Origin: Melioribacteraceae bacterium
GTDB lineage: Bacteria > Bacteroidota > Ignavibacteria > Ignavibacteriales > Melioribacteraceae
DNA length: 35,652 bases
Reading direction: 5' to 3'
NCBI GenBank assembly: GCA_021740785.1
Contig: JAIOZI010000052.1
Location: 1 to 35,652, forward strand
Shown here: positions 8,128-17,049 of the stretch, one piece after another
Layout of the letters: every line of letters begins with the position of its first letter
How positions within the stretch are numbered: position 1 is the first letter of the stretch
Made by a program: the position numbers and the translations under genes
Notes under the pieces: generated by a model
Seen by the model: only the letters and a program-made list of their open reading frames with translations
Databases searched by the model: none
What the model was told of the DNA's origin: nothing

Positions 8128-9069
8128 ATGAGAATAGTAAAACCTAAGAAACTCAAAAAAGGCGACGTAATAGGTGTTATTTCACCTGCATCCTCACCGG
8201 ATGACTTCTCAAAACTAAATAAAGGCGTAGATTATCTCGAGAAACTAGGTTATCGCGTTGAATTTGGAAAAAATGTAGGAAAAGAGAGAGGATTTTTAGC
8301 CGGTGAAGACGAACAGAGACTTGAAGATATTCATGACATGTTCAAAAACAAACAGGTAAAAGCCATTTTTACCATTAGAGGCGGCTACGGATCTCCCCGA
8401 TTGCTGGATAAAATCAACTACAATATCATTAAGAAAAATCCCAAAATTTTTGTCGGTTATTCCGATATTACTGCTCTTCAGCTCTCTTTTTATCACAAAG
8501 CCGGGCTGATTACTTTCGGCGGACCTATGATTGCCGTTGATTTTTGGGATGAAATAAGTGAGTATACGGAAGAAATTTTTTGGCGAACTATCACCTCTAC
8601 AAAAAAAATAGGGAAATTGCAAAATCCTAACGAAGAAAAATTTTATGTTTTAAATAAGGGAAGAGGAGAAGGTAGAATTCTTGGTGGAAATTTATCGATT
8701 ATGAGCGCAATGGTCGGAACGGATTATTTTCCTAATTTCAGAGATAAAATACTTTTACTAGAAGAAGTTAATGAACCACCTTATAAAATAGACAGAATGT
8801 TCAATCATTTGAAATTGGCAAAAGTCTTCAGAGATTCTAAGGGCATTATCCTGGGACGATTTGTTAATTGTTATGAGTCGGATAAAACTAAAAAGACTCT
8901 TAATTTGAACGAAGTCATTGTTGATTATTTTAATGATAATTCTTCACCTGTCATTTATAATGTAAAACACGGACATATAAAAGAGAATATTACAATTCCT
9001 TATGGAGCAAAATGTAAAGTAAATGCTTCTAGAGGATTCGTAGAAATCACCGAGTCGGCTGTTTCTTGA
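8128..9069 (+). CDS. LD-carboxypeptidase, peptidase family S66 (LdcA/MccF type)
   Basis: 313 residues, normal for the family. S66 enzymes cleave the L,D bond before the terminal D-Ala of the murein tetrapeptide during peptidoglycan recycling; the MccF branch cleaves microcin-type conjugates. Seen: the N-terminal KGDVIGVISPASS, the IRGGYG motif at 83-88, and the nucleophile Ser112 in GYSDITAL. The putative catalytic Glu212 lies in LLLEEVNEPPYKIDRM and His283 in HGHIKENITIP, completing the Ser-Glu-His triad. No signal peptide, so cytoplasmic. It stands alone between two terminated units; the start codon has no clear Shine-Dalgarno sequence. Which S66 branch it belongs to cannot be decided from motifs alone. 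Confidence 0.88.
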   Translation: MRIVKPKKLKKGDVIGVISPASSPDDFSKLNKGVDYLEKLGYRVEFGKNVGKERGFLAGEDEQRLEDIHDMFKNKQVKAIFTIRGGYGSPRLLDKINYNIIKKNPKIFVGYSDITALQLSFYHKAGLITFGGPMIAVDFWDEISEYTEEIFWRTITSTKKIGKLQNPNEEKFYVLNKGRGEGRILGGNLSIMSAMVGTDYFPNFRDKILLLEEVNEPPYKIDRMFNHLKLAKVFRDSKGIILGRFVNCYESDKTKKTLNLNEVIVDYFNDNSSPVIYNVKHGHIKENITIPYGAKCKVNASRGFVEITESAVS

Positions 9070-9137
9070 AATTGAAATAACATAATTAAATTAGTTATCT
9101 AAATCATTATTCATCAATTAATATATTGGGAGGTATA

Positions 9138-12100
9138 ATGAGAAATAAAACCTTTACTTTGAGTTCGATTTTATTGGTTTTTATTCTCTCTTTTTCTTGG
9201 ACTATTGCACAAAGCAAGAGTACCATCAAAGAATTAATTAAAAAGCATGAATCGGGTATTGAGCTGAAAGCTCATGAACTTGAACAAATAACACCGTACT
9301 TGGAGAATACAAGAGTAATTAAACAAAACAAGTTTATTCGTCCAAACGGAGTTTTAACAGATATCTTCACAGAAGATTTTTCTGGTGGTGCATTACCTGC
9401 AGGATGGCAGAATGTAGATAGCGCCGGGAATGGTTTGATCTGGACATTCGATAATCCAGGTAGTCGTACCATTAACACCTCAACTTCTGATAACGGGTTT
9501 GCTATTATTGATAGTGATAATAATGGGGGACCGGCTGAGGATACCTACTTAATCACTTCTGCAATAGATGCCTCGAGTTACTCAACCGTTTACCTTGAGT
9601 TCGAACATTATTTTAGATCCGGATACGGTGGAGAAGGCTATCTTTACGTTAGTGGCGATAATGGTGCAACCTGGGACAGCCTGGATCACTGGAGCCCAAC
9701 AAGTACGGCTAATGCTGAACTTGCTCAATATGATATTAGTACCATTGCAGGTAATAACTCTGAAGTGTTAGTTGCATGGCGATGGATTGGGGATTACAGC
9801 TGGTACTGGGCAGTTGATGATATTAGGGTTTATGAGCCCGCAGTAGATCCAATTTCAGAAGTAACTCCTGACTCATTATTTTTCAGCGATACTCAGGTTG
9901 GAGATTCCACAGGAGCAGAAACAATTACTATATCCAATACCGGCGGCGGTACATTAACAGTTAGTTCTGTTGCTCTAGGAACTGGGGATGCGGATCAGTT
10001 TTTTATTGATGATTCAAATTCTTACCCGGTAGACCTTGGATTCGGTGAGTCTATCATGGTGGATGTCTTTTTTGCGCCTACTTCGGTTGGTGATAAAGAA
10101 GTAAGTGTGGATGTGACAGACAACCTTGGTGCTACTTCGGTTGTCGCAATGGGTTCTGCATACGATCCGACTTTATATCCGCCATTCGTTGTAACATTTG
10201 ATACATATCCACCTCTCGGCTGGACGGAAGGAGAGGGAGCGTTAGCTTCACCTGTTGAATTAACTTCAACTTCCTCTGCATGGACAGGAGATCAATTTGC
10301 AAATACTGGTGATGATAATTCTGCAAAATTGAATATTTACGGATCCTCGAGAGATGAGTGGATGTTTTCTGCTCCAATAGATCTTGGAGATGGTACAACT
10401 ACTTACAACCTTTCTTTCGATTTGGCTTTAACAAATTGGAATGGTACAAATTCTACATCGCTTGGCGATGATGACCTTTTTGCCGTTGTGATTTCAACGG
10501 ATAATGGCGCTACATGGGATTCTTCAAACACACTACAAACCTGGGACAGTACAACACCAATTTCAAATACCGGTGAAACCGTAACTATTGATTTATCCGG
10601 TTATTCAGGTTTGGTGCAATTTGGATTCTATGGTGAATCAACTGCGTCCAATGAAGATAATGATTTGTTTGTGGATAATTTTGAATTGTTTGAACCTACC
10701 GAAGAAACCGTCGGATGGTGTAATTTGCAATGGCCTCCGGACGGAACAATTACCGAAGGTGGAAATTTTACGGTTTATACTCAAGCGTGGGCTGAAGGTG
10801 TAACCGATGTAGGCAGCCCCGGTGAAGGTCTTGATGCATGGATTGGAGTAAGTACAGAAGATACTGATCCATCAACATGGGATACTTGGATCACCGCAAC
10901 ATTTAATACTGATGTTGGAAATAATGACGAATTTATGGCTGATATTGCTGCCGGGTTAGCTCCTGGAACTTATTATTATGCTTCCCGCTGGCAGTTGAAT
11001 TCCGGTCCGTATTCATACGGCGGTTACAGCGGTGGATTCTGGGATGGAACAACCAACGTATCCGGTGTATTAACAGTTGAAGCACTCGTTGTTGACACGT
11101 TCCCCTATTTTGAAGGATTTGAAGACGATGCATTTCCTCCTGCCGGTTGGATGAATTTGGATGATATCTGGACTCATGGCAGCGAATCCTTTGAAGGCAA
11201 CTATTGTGCTAGGGTATCCTACAGCCATGACGGTGAAGCAATTTTAACAACCCCGGAGTTTATTCTTCCTGAAAACCAGCGCATTGTTTTTGCATGGAAA
11301 GATGATGATATAAGTACTTCAGGACCAACAGTTGAAGGTCATGATACTACTTTCTTTGAGATTTCAACGGATGGAACTGTTTGGGAAACATTGGATTTCT
11401 TATCTGCATCCTCAAGCATGTCGGATTATGAAGTTACTCAATATGACCTCAGTACTTATGGCGGTATGAGTGTTTGGTTCCGCTGGCGTGATGTAAATGA
11501 TGGAACATTTAGTGCCTATGGAACCGGAGTAGATTCTGTTGTTGTAGAAGATCTGCCGGAAGGTGCGCCTGTAGCAGCTGTAAATGTATACCCGGATACA
11601 AATGCTGTCGATGTTCCTCTTGAATTCGATTTTGAATGGATGATGGGTGACGGGCCGATTCCAACCGGTTATTATTTCTCATTAGGCACCGACAATCCGC
11701 CAACCAACCTTTATGATTCTGTTGATGTCGGCGATACAACAATGATGTTCAGCGGAACATTGGAATATAGTACTACATACTATTGGGAAGTAGTTCCTTA
11801 TAATGGAACTGGAATGTCGGACAGCAATGAAGTCTGGTCATTCACAACATTGGCTGATCCAACAGTTACTGAGTTCCCATACTTTATGGGATTTGAAGAC
11901 GGTTTAGTTCCCCCGGTCGGCTGGATGAACGAAGACGGATTATGGTCAGCCGGATCGGAGGCATATGAAGGTGACTATGCCGCACGAGTTAGTTATAGTC
12001 ACGCCGGTGAAGCGATTTTAGTTACACCGGAGTTCGTTTTACCTGAAAATTACAGAATTACGTTCGCATATAAAGACGATGATATTTCAACCTCCGGACC

Positions 12101-14267
12101 TACAGTCGAAGGACATGATACAACATTCTTTGAAATATCTACTGATGAAGGTGCAAGCTGGATGATGCTTGATTATTATTCCGCACCTGATAATATGGAT
12201 GCATACGAAATGGTTTCTTATGATCTCAGTGAATATGGCGGCGGAAGTGTTTGGTTCCGCTGGAGAGACGTAACCGATGCATCATTTAGTGCGTGGGGAT
12301 TCGGACTTGATAATATTACTGTTGAAGAAATACCTGTTGGTCCTCCATCTCCGGTAACACTTGTTTACCCTGACAGCGGTGCGGTAGATGTTCCTGTAGA
12401 TATCAATCTTGAATGGGCAAGCGGCGGCGGAGCTCCTGAAACAGGATATATTTTATATCTTGGAACAGATTATCCACCGACAGATGTAATTGACTCGATG
12501 GATGTTGGTGATACAAATATGTATGCTGTATCACTTGAGTTTAGCACTACTTACAACTGGATGGTTGTACCTTACAACGATTCCGGTATGCCAGACTCGA
12601 ATGATGTCGGAACATTTACAACACTGGATGATCCTACTATAAATACATTCCCGTACTTCCAGAGCTTTGAAGAAGGTACACCGCCACTCGGATGGTGGAC
12701 TGATCAGTGGTTCTCATCTAGCTCCTATTCATATGATGGGGATTACAGTGCAGTTAGCCCTTACACACCTGAAGGTGATTCATATTTAGAAATGCCACCG
12801 GTTGATCTTAGCGGATTGACAAGTGTCGTAATGACATTCTGGTGGAGAGAATATGCATACGACGGTTCAAGCGACAGTACAGATCTTCAGATATCACTTG
12901 ATGGTGAAGACTGGACAAACCTGCTTAAAATGAGAGCGAATACTGATAACGCTGATTTCCGTCAAGAAGTAGTTGATCTTACATCTTTTGTAGGAGAAGG
13001 CACGGTTTACCTGAGATGGAAGCATTGGACTGACGGAACTCTTAGCGCTTGGAACTATTACCTGGATGCTGTTACAATTTCAGAAGAAGTTGAAGTGCCT
13101 GCTCCATCAAATGTTGTAGCCTTAACATATGCCGGTGAAGAATTGGTAGACCTTAGATGGCAGTACAGTGCGAAGAAACTTCTTGAAAGTATTGATAAAA
13201 ATACACTAGAGGAATCGAGTTCAAAACGCTACATCAAAGAATTGAAGCAGCAATTTGAATTATATGGAACGACCGAAGGCGCATATTTCAACATTTACAA
13301 AGCCGGAACTGACATGGTATTTGCAATGTTGGACAGCACTTCGGAATTAACCATTATCGATACATCGGTTGATTTGGATATGGACTACTACTACTACGTA
13401 ACAGCGGTAACGGAATACGGAGAAAGCGCTCCTTCGGATACCGCACATGCCCGCACATTCGACTTTGTAGTGATGTCGGAATTCCCATACGAACAGGGAT
13501 TTGAGACTGAAGAAGGTTTAATGGGCTGGTGGACTGAAGTCTACAATCAGAATGGTGGAATATGGTGGTGGCATGTCTTGGATTCATTAGCCTCAGGTTC
13601 AGATTACGTACATTCGGGAAGATACTCTGCAGCCGTGATGTGGAACGGAACTGCGGCATCAGACGAATGGTTGATAAGTCCGGTTTATGACTTCAGTGTT
13701 TTAGCTGAAAATCAAGGCGCTGAATTAAGATTCTGGTTCGGTTACAACACTACCTGGCTCGGCGCCACGTTGGAAGTGATGTTATCAACCGATAGAGGTG
13801 AGACATGGACAAACATGTGGACGCTCGATTCTGAAAACGGAACATCTCCTTGGGGATGGACTGAAGCAAACATTGATCTCTCAGAATATAAAGGAGGAGA
13901 GGTTATGCTGGCATTCAGATATGTTGGATTGGATGGCGATCTCCTCACAATTGATGATATGATGATCGATGTTACAACCGGGGCGGAAGAAGATGCTCTT
14001 CCGAAGGTGTATAAGTTATCACAAAACTACCCGAACCCGTTTAATCCGACTACAGTGATTAATTATGACATGCCTAAAGAAGGGAATGTAAATCTTACGG
14101 TTTACAATATTCTCGGGCAGGAAGTTCTTACTCTTGTAAACGGATTTAGGGAAGCCGGTTATCATCATGCAACATTTGATGCGGCAAAACTTTCCAGCGG
14201 TGTTTACATCTATAGAATAGAAGCAGGAGATTTTATTGATACAAAGAAAATGATATTGATGAAATAA
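9138..14267 (+). CDS. Giant modular secreted protein: choice-of-anchor J/adhesin-like modules, Ig-like and Fn3 domains, type IX sorting domain
   Basis: 1709 residues. Seen: a signal peptide (1-25), then a MAM/cleaved-adhesin-like (choice-of-anchor J) module at about 75-230 (SGGALPAGW ... WYWAVDDIRVYEP). An Ig-like module follows at about 238-345 (PDSLFFSDTQVGDS, ISNTGGGTL), then a second anchor-J module at about 350-530 and a separate beta domain to 650. Two tandem 258-residue units begin FPYFEGFED at 655 and FPYFMGFED at 913, each pairing an anchor-J module with an Ig/Fn3-like module. A third, partial unit starts at 1171. An Fn3-like domain at about 1320-1440 carries a charged insert (KKLLESIDKNTLEESSSKR), followed by a last anchor-J module. 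The final 85 residues are the type IX sorting domain. ATG 9138 is chosen over the in-frame TTG at 9126 because GGGAGGT lies 4 bases before it. Likely cell-surface adhesion or carbohydrate binding; no catalytic domain recognised. Confidence 0.88.
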   Translation: MRNKTFTLSSILLVFILSFSWTIAQSKSTIKELIKKHESGIELKAHELEQITPYLENTRVIKQNKFIRPNGVLTDIFTEDFSGGALPAGWQNVDSAGNGLIWTFDNPGSRTINTSTSDNGFAIIDSDNNGGPAEDTYLITSAIDASSYSTVYLEFEHYFRSGYGGEGYLYVSGDNGATWDSLDHWSPTSTANAELAQYDISTIAGNNSEVLVAWRWIGDYSWYWAVDDIRVYEPAVDPISEVTPDSLFFSDTQVGDSTGAETITISNTGGGTLTVSSVALGTGDADQFFIDDSNSYPVDLGFGESIMVDVFFAPTSVGDKEVSVDVTDNLGATSVVAMGSAYDPTLYPPFVVTFDTYPPLGWTEGEGALASPVELTSTSSAWTGDQFANTGDDNSAKLNIYGSSRDEWMFSAPIDLGDGTTTYNLSFDLALTNWNGTNSTSLGDDDLFAVVISTDNGATWDSSNTLQTWDSTTPISNTGETVTIDLSGYSGLVQFGFYGESTASNEDNDLFVDNFELFEPTEETVGWCNLQWPPDGTITEGGNFTVYTQAWAEGVTDVGSPGEGLDAWIGVSTEDTDPSTWDTWITATFNTDVGNNDEFMADIAAGLAPGTYYYASRWQLNSGPYSYGGYSGGFWDGTTNVSGVLTVEALVVDTFPYFEGFEDDAFPPAGWMNLDDIWTHGSESFEGNYCARVSYSHDGEAILTTPEFILPENQRIVFAWKDDDISTSGPTVEGHDTTFFEISTDGTVWETLDFLSASSSMSDYEVTQYDLSTYGGMSVWFRWRDVNDGTFSAYGTGVDSVVVEDLPEGAPVAAVNVYPDTNAVDVPLEFDFEWMMGDGPIPTGYYFSLGTDNPPTNLYDSVDVGDTTMMFSGTLEYSTTYYWEVVPYNGTGMSDSNEVWSFTTLADPTVTEFPYFMGFEDGLVPPVGWMNEDGLWSAGSEAYEGDYAARVSYSHAGEAILVTPEFVLPENYRITFAYKDDDISTSGPTVEGHDTTFFEISTDEGASWMMLDYYSAPDNMDAYEMVSYDLSEYGGGSVWFRWRDVTDASFSAWGFGLDNITVEEIPVGPPSPVTLVYPDSGAVDVPVDINLEWASGGGAPETGYILYLGTDYPPTDVIDSMDVGDTNMYAVSLEFSTTYNWMVVPYNDSGMPDSNDVGTFTTLDDPTINTFPYFQSFEEGTPPLGWWTDQWFSSSSYSYDGDYSAVSPYTPEGDSYLEMPPVDLSGLTSVVMTFWWREYAYDGSSDSTDLQISLDGEDWTNLLKMRANTDNADFRQEVVDLTSFVGEGTVYLRWKHWTDGTLSAWNYYLDAVTISEEVEVPAPSNVVALTYAGEELVDLRWQYSAKKLLESIDKNTLEESSSKRYIKELKQQFELYGTTEGAYFNIYKAGTDMVFAMLDSTSELTIIDTSVDLDMDYYYYVTAVTEYGESAPSDTAHARTFDFVVMSEFPYEQGFETEEGLMGWWTEVYNQNGGIWWWHVLDSLASGSDYVHSGRYSAAVMWNGTAASDEWLISPVYDFSVLAENQGAELRFWFGYNTTWLGATLEVMLSTDRGETWTNMWTLDSENGTSPWGWTEANIDLSEYKGGEVMLAFRYVGLDGDLLTIDDMMIDVTTGAEEDALPKVYKLSQNYPNPFNPTTVINYDMPKEGNVNLTVYNILGQEVLTLVNGFREAGYHHATFDAAKLSSGVYIYRIEAGDFIDTKKMILMK

Positions 14268-14290
14268 TCTCTGTTTCGAATATTTTTAAC

Positions 14291-14325
14291 AAAGAGCCGG
14301 TAATTTACTGCCGGCTCTTTTTTTT
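14291..14325 (+). terminator. Strong rho-independent terminator
   Basis: A 10-bp perfect stem (AAAGAGCCGG at 14291-14300, CCGGCTCTTT at 14311-14320) with a 10-nt loop, followed by T's to 14325. It ends the giant surface protein transcript. Confidence 0.92.
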
Positions 14326-14499
14326 AATCCGCACATTTTATCCTAATATGATTAAAAACTAGAATCCACACTCAAAAGCATTCTCTCTTTTAAGAAGAAC
14401 TCTGGTTGATTATTAAATTTCATGCGAAAATGCGCTTAATTTTAAATTGGTATAGTAATTGATAAAATTCTTTTGCTGAATTCACATTAATTTTGGGCG

Positions 14500-15525
14500 A
14501 TGACAAATAATTCCTTAAATATGCCGGGTGATCTCGATAAAAAAGATATTATTTCATTATTATCTCTTGATAATGATTCTGACATCGAGATGCTGCTAAA
14601 AACAGCTTCCAAATTAAAAATAGAAAATTTCGGTGAGAAATTTCTCAATTATGGGATTCTCACCTTTTCTAATTTTTGTGAAGAAAACTGTAACTTCTGT
14701 GGTTTACGAGAGGATAATTTTTCTATTGAGAGATACAGGTTAAATCCTGAAGAAATTTTACAGGGCGCCAAATCAATATCAAATTTGGGTATAAAGGAAA
14801 TTATACTTGAATCCGGGCTTGATACATTTTATGATACCGATGTAATATCATATTTAATTTACTCGCTGAAACAGAGTTTTGATTTTAAAATTACACTCAG
14901 CCTTGGTGAAAGAGGATTCGATGAATACCGTTCATGGAAATTTACCGGCGCTGATAATTACCTGCTTCGTCTCGTTACTTCGAATGAAAATTTATTTGCA
15001 AATTATCATACATCCGGTTCACTGGAAAAAAGAGTCCGGCACCTTGAATATCTCAAACGGCAAGGTTACAAATTAATAACCGGAACATTTATCGGAACAC
15101 CGGGTCAGTCGATCGAAGATATCGCAAATGATCTCCTGACACTTAAAACCCTTAAACCTGGTACCATAAATCTCATCCCGTTTATCCCCGCACCATTTAC
15201 TCCTTTTCAAAATAAAAAGGGAATTGATGTAAAATTATTGATTAAATCAATAGCTGCGGCAAGGTTGATTATGCCGGGGACTAATATCATCATCCCGCCC
15301 CAGTTCGATTTTCTTGGGACAGATGATATCAACTTAGGTGTAAATTCATGCGGAAATGTGATTACCACCAACTTTTCTATCAAATCATTCACTACGGAAA
15401 TTCCTTATCGCAGCATTAAATCAGAAAACGGATTGCTGAAGAACCGGACTAAGCTCATTTCGAAAATCAATCATGATGTTTTTTCATCTGCAATCTTAAA
15501 ATCAAATGAGAATAAATTTCAATAA
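14500..15525 (+). CDS. hydE: HydE-like radical SAM protein
   Basis: 341 residues. HydE is a radical SAM enzyme that helps build the [FeFe]-hydrogenase H-cluster; it is related to biotin synthase and PylB. Seen: the cluster motif C60-x3-C64-x2-C67 (CEENCNFC) preceded by ILTFSNF, then FSIERYRLNPEEI, IILESGLDTFY and ITLSLGERG. GADNYLLRLVTSNENLF, ITGTFIGTPGQSIEDIANDL and the LIPFIPAPFTPF segment also have close counterparts in HydE. No hydF, hydG or hydrogenase gene lies in the window, so the gene stands alone; 174 bp of non-coding sequence separates it from the terminator upstream. The ATG has only a weak upstream purine run. A different radical SAM member of the HydE/PylB group cannot be excluded. 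Confidence 0.72.
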   Translation: MTNNSLNMPGDLDKKDIISLLSLDNDSDIEMLLKTASKLKIENFGEKFLNYGILTFSNFCEENCNFCGLREDNFSIERYRLNPEEILQGAKSISNLGIKEIILESGLDTFYDTDVISYLIYSLKQSFDFKITLSLGERGFDEYRSWKFTGADNYLLRLVTSNENLFANYHTSGSLEKRVRHLEYLKRQGYKLITGTFIGTPGQSIEDIANDLLTLKTLKPGTINLIPFIPAPFTPFQNKKGIDVKLLIKSIAAARLIMPGTNIIIPPQFDFLGTDDINLGVNSCGNVITTNFSIKSFTTEIPYRSIKSENGLLKNRTKLISKINHDVFSSAILKSNENKFQ

Positions 15526-15628
15526 ATTCTTTGCTGATAGAAACAATTATACTATTTACTTGCTATAAGTATTATACTATATTAACATTTCTGAAAATGT
15601 GTTTTAATTACTAGAATACGGTGTTGAA

Positions 15629-16144
15629 ATGAAATTCTTTCACAAGCTTTTTTACTTTTTTTTAATGATTATATTTACTGTTGGATGCACAACAAAGACT
15701 GATAAAGAATTATTTGATGAAGCCAATAAATTACTTTCGGAAGAAAAATATTCCGAAGGTCTTAATGTTTATGAACAATTAATTGTTGAATTTCCCAATA
15801 GTGATTTTATGCCGAAGACACTTTTTGAAGTGGGCAAATTATACCACGGACAAGTGATAAATACCGTTTCACCCAAGGAATCTTTATTAAAAGCAGTCGA
15901 CTATTATAAACAAGTTTATGAATATGATGCAACCAAACCTGAGGCTCCGAGTGCGTTATTCATGGCGGCATTCCTCTATGCTAATGAATTGAATGATTTG
16001 GAATCGGCAAAAACAACTTATGAATTATTTCTAGAGAAATACCCCGAAAATGAATTAGCTGTTTCTGCGAAAGCGGAATTGGAAAATTTGGGAAAACCAC
16101 CGGAAATTATTCTTCATGATAAAATCCAAGATACAGAAGAGTGA
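15629..16144 (+). CDS. TPR-repeat lipoprotein
   Basis: 171 residues. The lipobox FTVGC puts the lipidated cysteine at residue 20, after a short charged start and a hydrophobic core, so the mature protein is membrane-anchored. The rest is helical TPR-like: ELFDEANKLLSEEKYSEGLNVYEQLIVEFPNS (split in the gene as two helices), then A-helix/B-helix pairs around 80-110 and 112-155, with the YPENELA turn typical of BamD/YbgF-type TPRs. Its stop overlaps the GTG start of the DUF58 gene by 4 bases, so the two are probably translationally coupled. TPR proteins accompany DUF58/VWA proteins in Bat-type clusters. The precise partner is unknown. Confidence 0.8.
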   Translation: MKFFHKLFYFFLMIIFTVGCTTKTDKELFDEANKLLSEEKYSEGLNVYEQLIVEFPNSDFMPKTLFEVGKLYHGQVINTVSPKESLLKAVDYYKQVYEYDATKPEAPSALFMAAFLYANELNDLESAKTTYELFLEKYPENELAVSAKAELENLGKPPEIILHDKIQDTEE

Positions 16145-17049
16145 TATCAGAAAAAACTGACTACAGAAAATATCTCGATCCTGCATTTGTATCCAAACTC
16201 AAATCTCTTGAACTGAAAGCCAAAATGGTTGTTGAAGGTTTTATGGTCGGGCTTCATAAAAGTCCGTACCATGGCTTCAGTGTTGAATTCAGTGAACACC
16301 GCTCGTATAATCAAGGCGACCCGATTAAAAATATCGACTGGAAAGTTTACGGTAAATCGGAGAGGTTTTACATTAAACAATATGAGGAGGAAACAAATTT
16401 AATCTGTTCTGTTCTTATCGATATCAGCAAATCGATGGATTTTAAAAATGAAGGGGCGATCACTAAACTAGAGTATGCAAACACATTGGCAGCTGGTTTG
16501 ATTTATTTGATGCAGCAGCAGCAAGATGCTACCGGTTTAACTCTCTATTCCGATAAAATTGAGAAACAGCTTCCGCCCAAATCGAACAGAGTTTATCTTA
16601 AAACATTATTGACTGCGATTGAAGCGGTAGAACCATCAAATCAAACAAACACGGCTGCATGTTTATTTGAAGTGGCTGAAAAAATTAAAAAAAGAGGATT
16701 GGTAATAGTTTTATCCGATCTCTTTGATGATCCGAAGAAAATCATCGACTCGTTGAAAAGACTCCACTTTAAGAAAAATGAAGTTATTGTTTTTCAAATT
16801 CTTGATCCTATTGAAAAAAGTTTTGCATTCGGTAAGGATGCGATTTTTGTTGATAAGGAGACGGATGAAGAGATGACGACTCAGCCGTATCAAATTCAAC
16901 GGGCGTATCAAGAATCACTTGCCGAATATATTGAACACATCAAAACAGAATGCTTGAATAACGGTATTGAATATAATTTAATTGATACTTCAACACCCTA
17001 CGATAAAGCGATATTCAGTTACTTCAAAAAGAGATCACGCCTGAATTAA
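16141..17049 (+). CDS. DUF58 protein with von Willebrand A-like domain
   Basis: 302 residues. Seen: the DUF58 core at 44-85 (HGFSVEFSEHRSYNQGDPI, then KNIDWKVYGKSERFYIKQYEEE), directly followed by a VWA-type fold with the metal-binding DxSxS motif DISKS at 94-98, and LVIVLSDLFDD near 190. Such proteins usually sit beside a MoxR AAA+ ATPase and BatA/BatB; none is present here, only the upstream lipoprotein. The start is GTG within the overlap GTGA; the conserved N-terminal region (YRKYLDPAFVSKL) would be lost from later ATGs, which supports this start. Cytoplasmic, no signal peptide. Its stop codon interlocks with that of the convergent mutase gene. Biological role unknown. Confidence 0.85.
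   Translation: MISEKTDYRKYLDPAFVSKLKSLELKAKMVVEGFMVGLHKSPYHGFSVEFSEHRSYNQGDPIKNIDWKVYGKSERFYIKQYEEETNLICSVLIDISKSMDFKNEGAITKLEYANTLAAGLIYLMQQQQDATGLTLYSDKIEKQLPPKSNRVYLKTLLTAIEAVEPSNQTNTAACLFEVAEKIKKRGLVIVLSDLFDDPKKIIDSLKRLHFKKNEVIVFQILDPIEKSFAFGKDAIFVDKETDEEMTTQPYQIQRAYQESLAEYIEHIKTECLNNGIEYNLIDTSTPYDKAIFSYFKKRSRLN

Noticed and set aside
15546-15580. Operator formed by two ATTATACTAT copies 25 bp apart
   Set aside because: The sequence is very AT-rich, the copies are short, and no regulator or half-site symmetry supports it.
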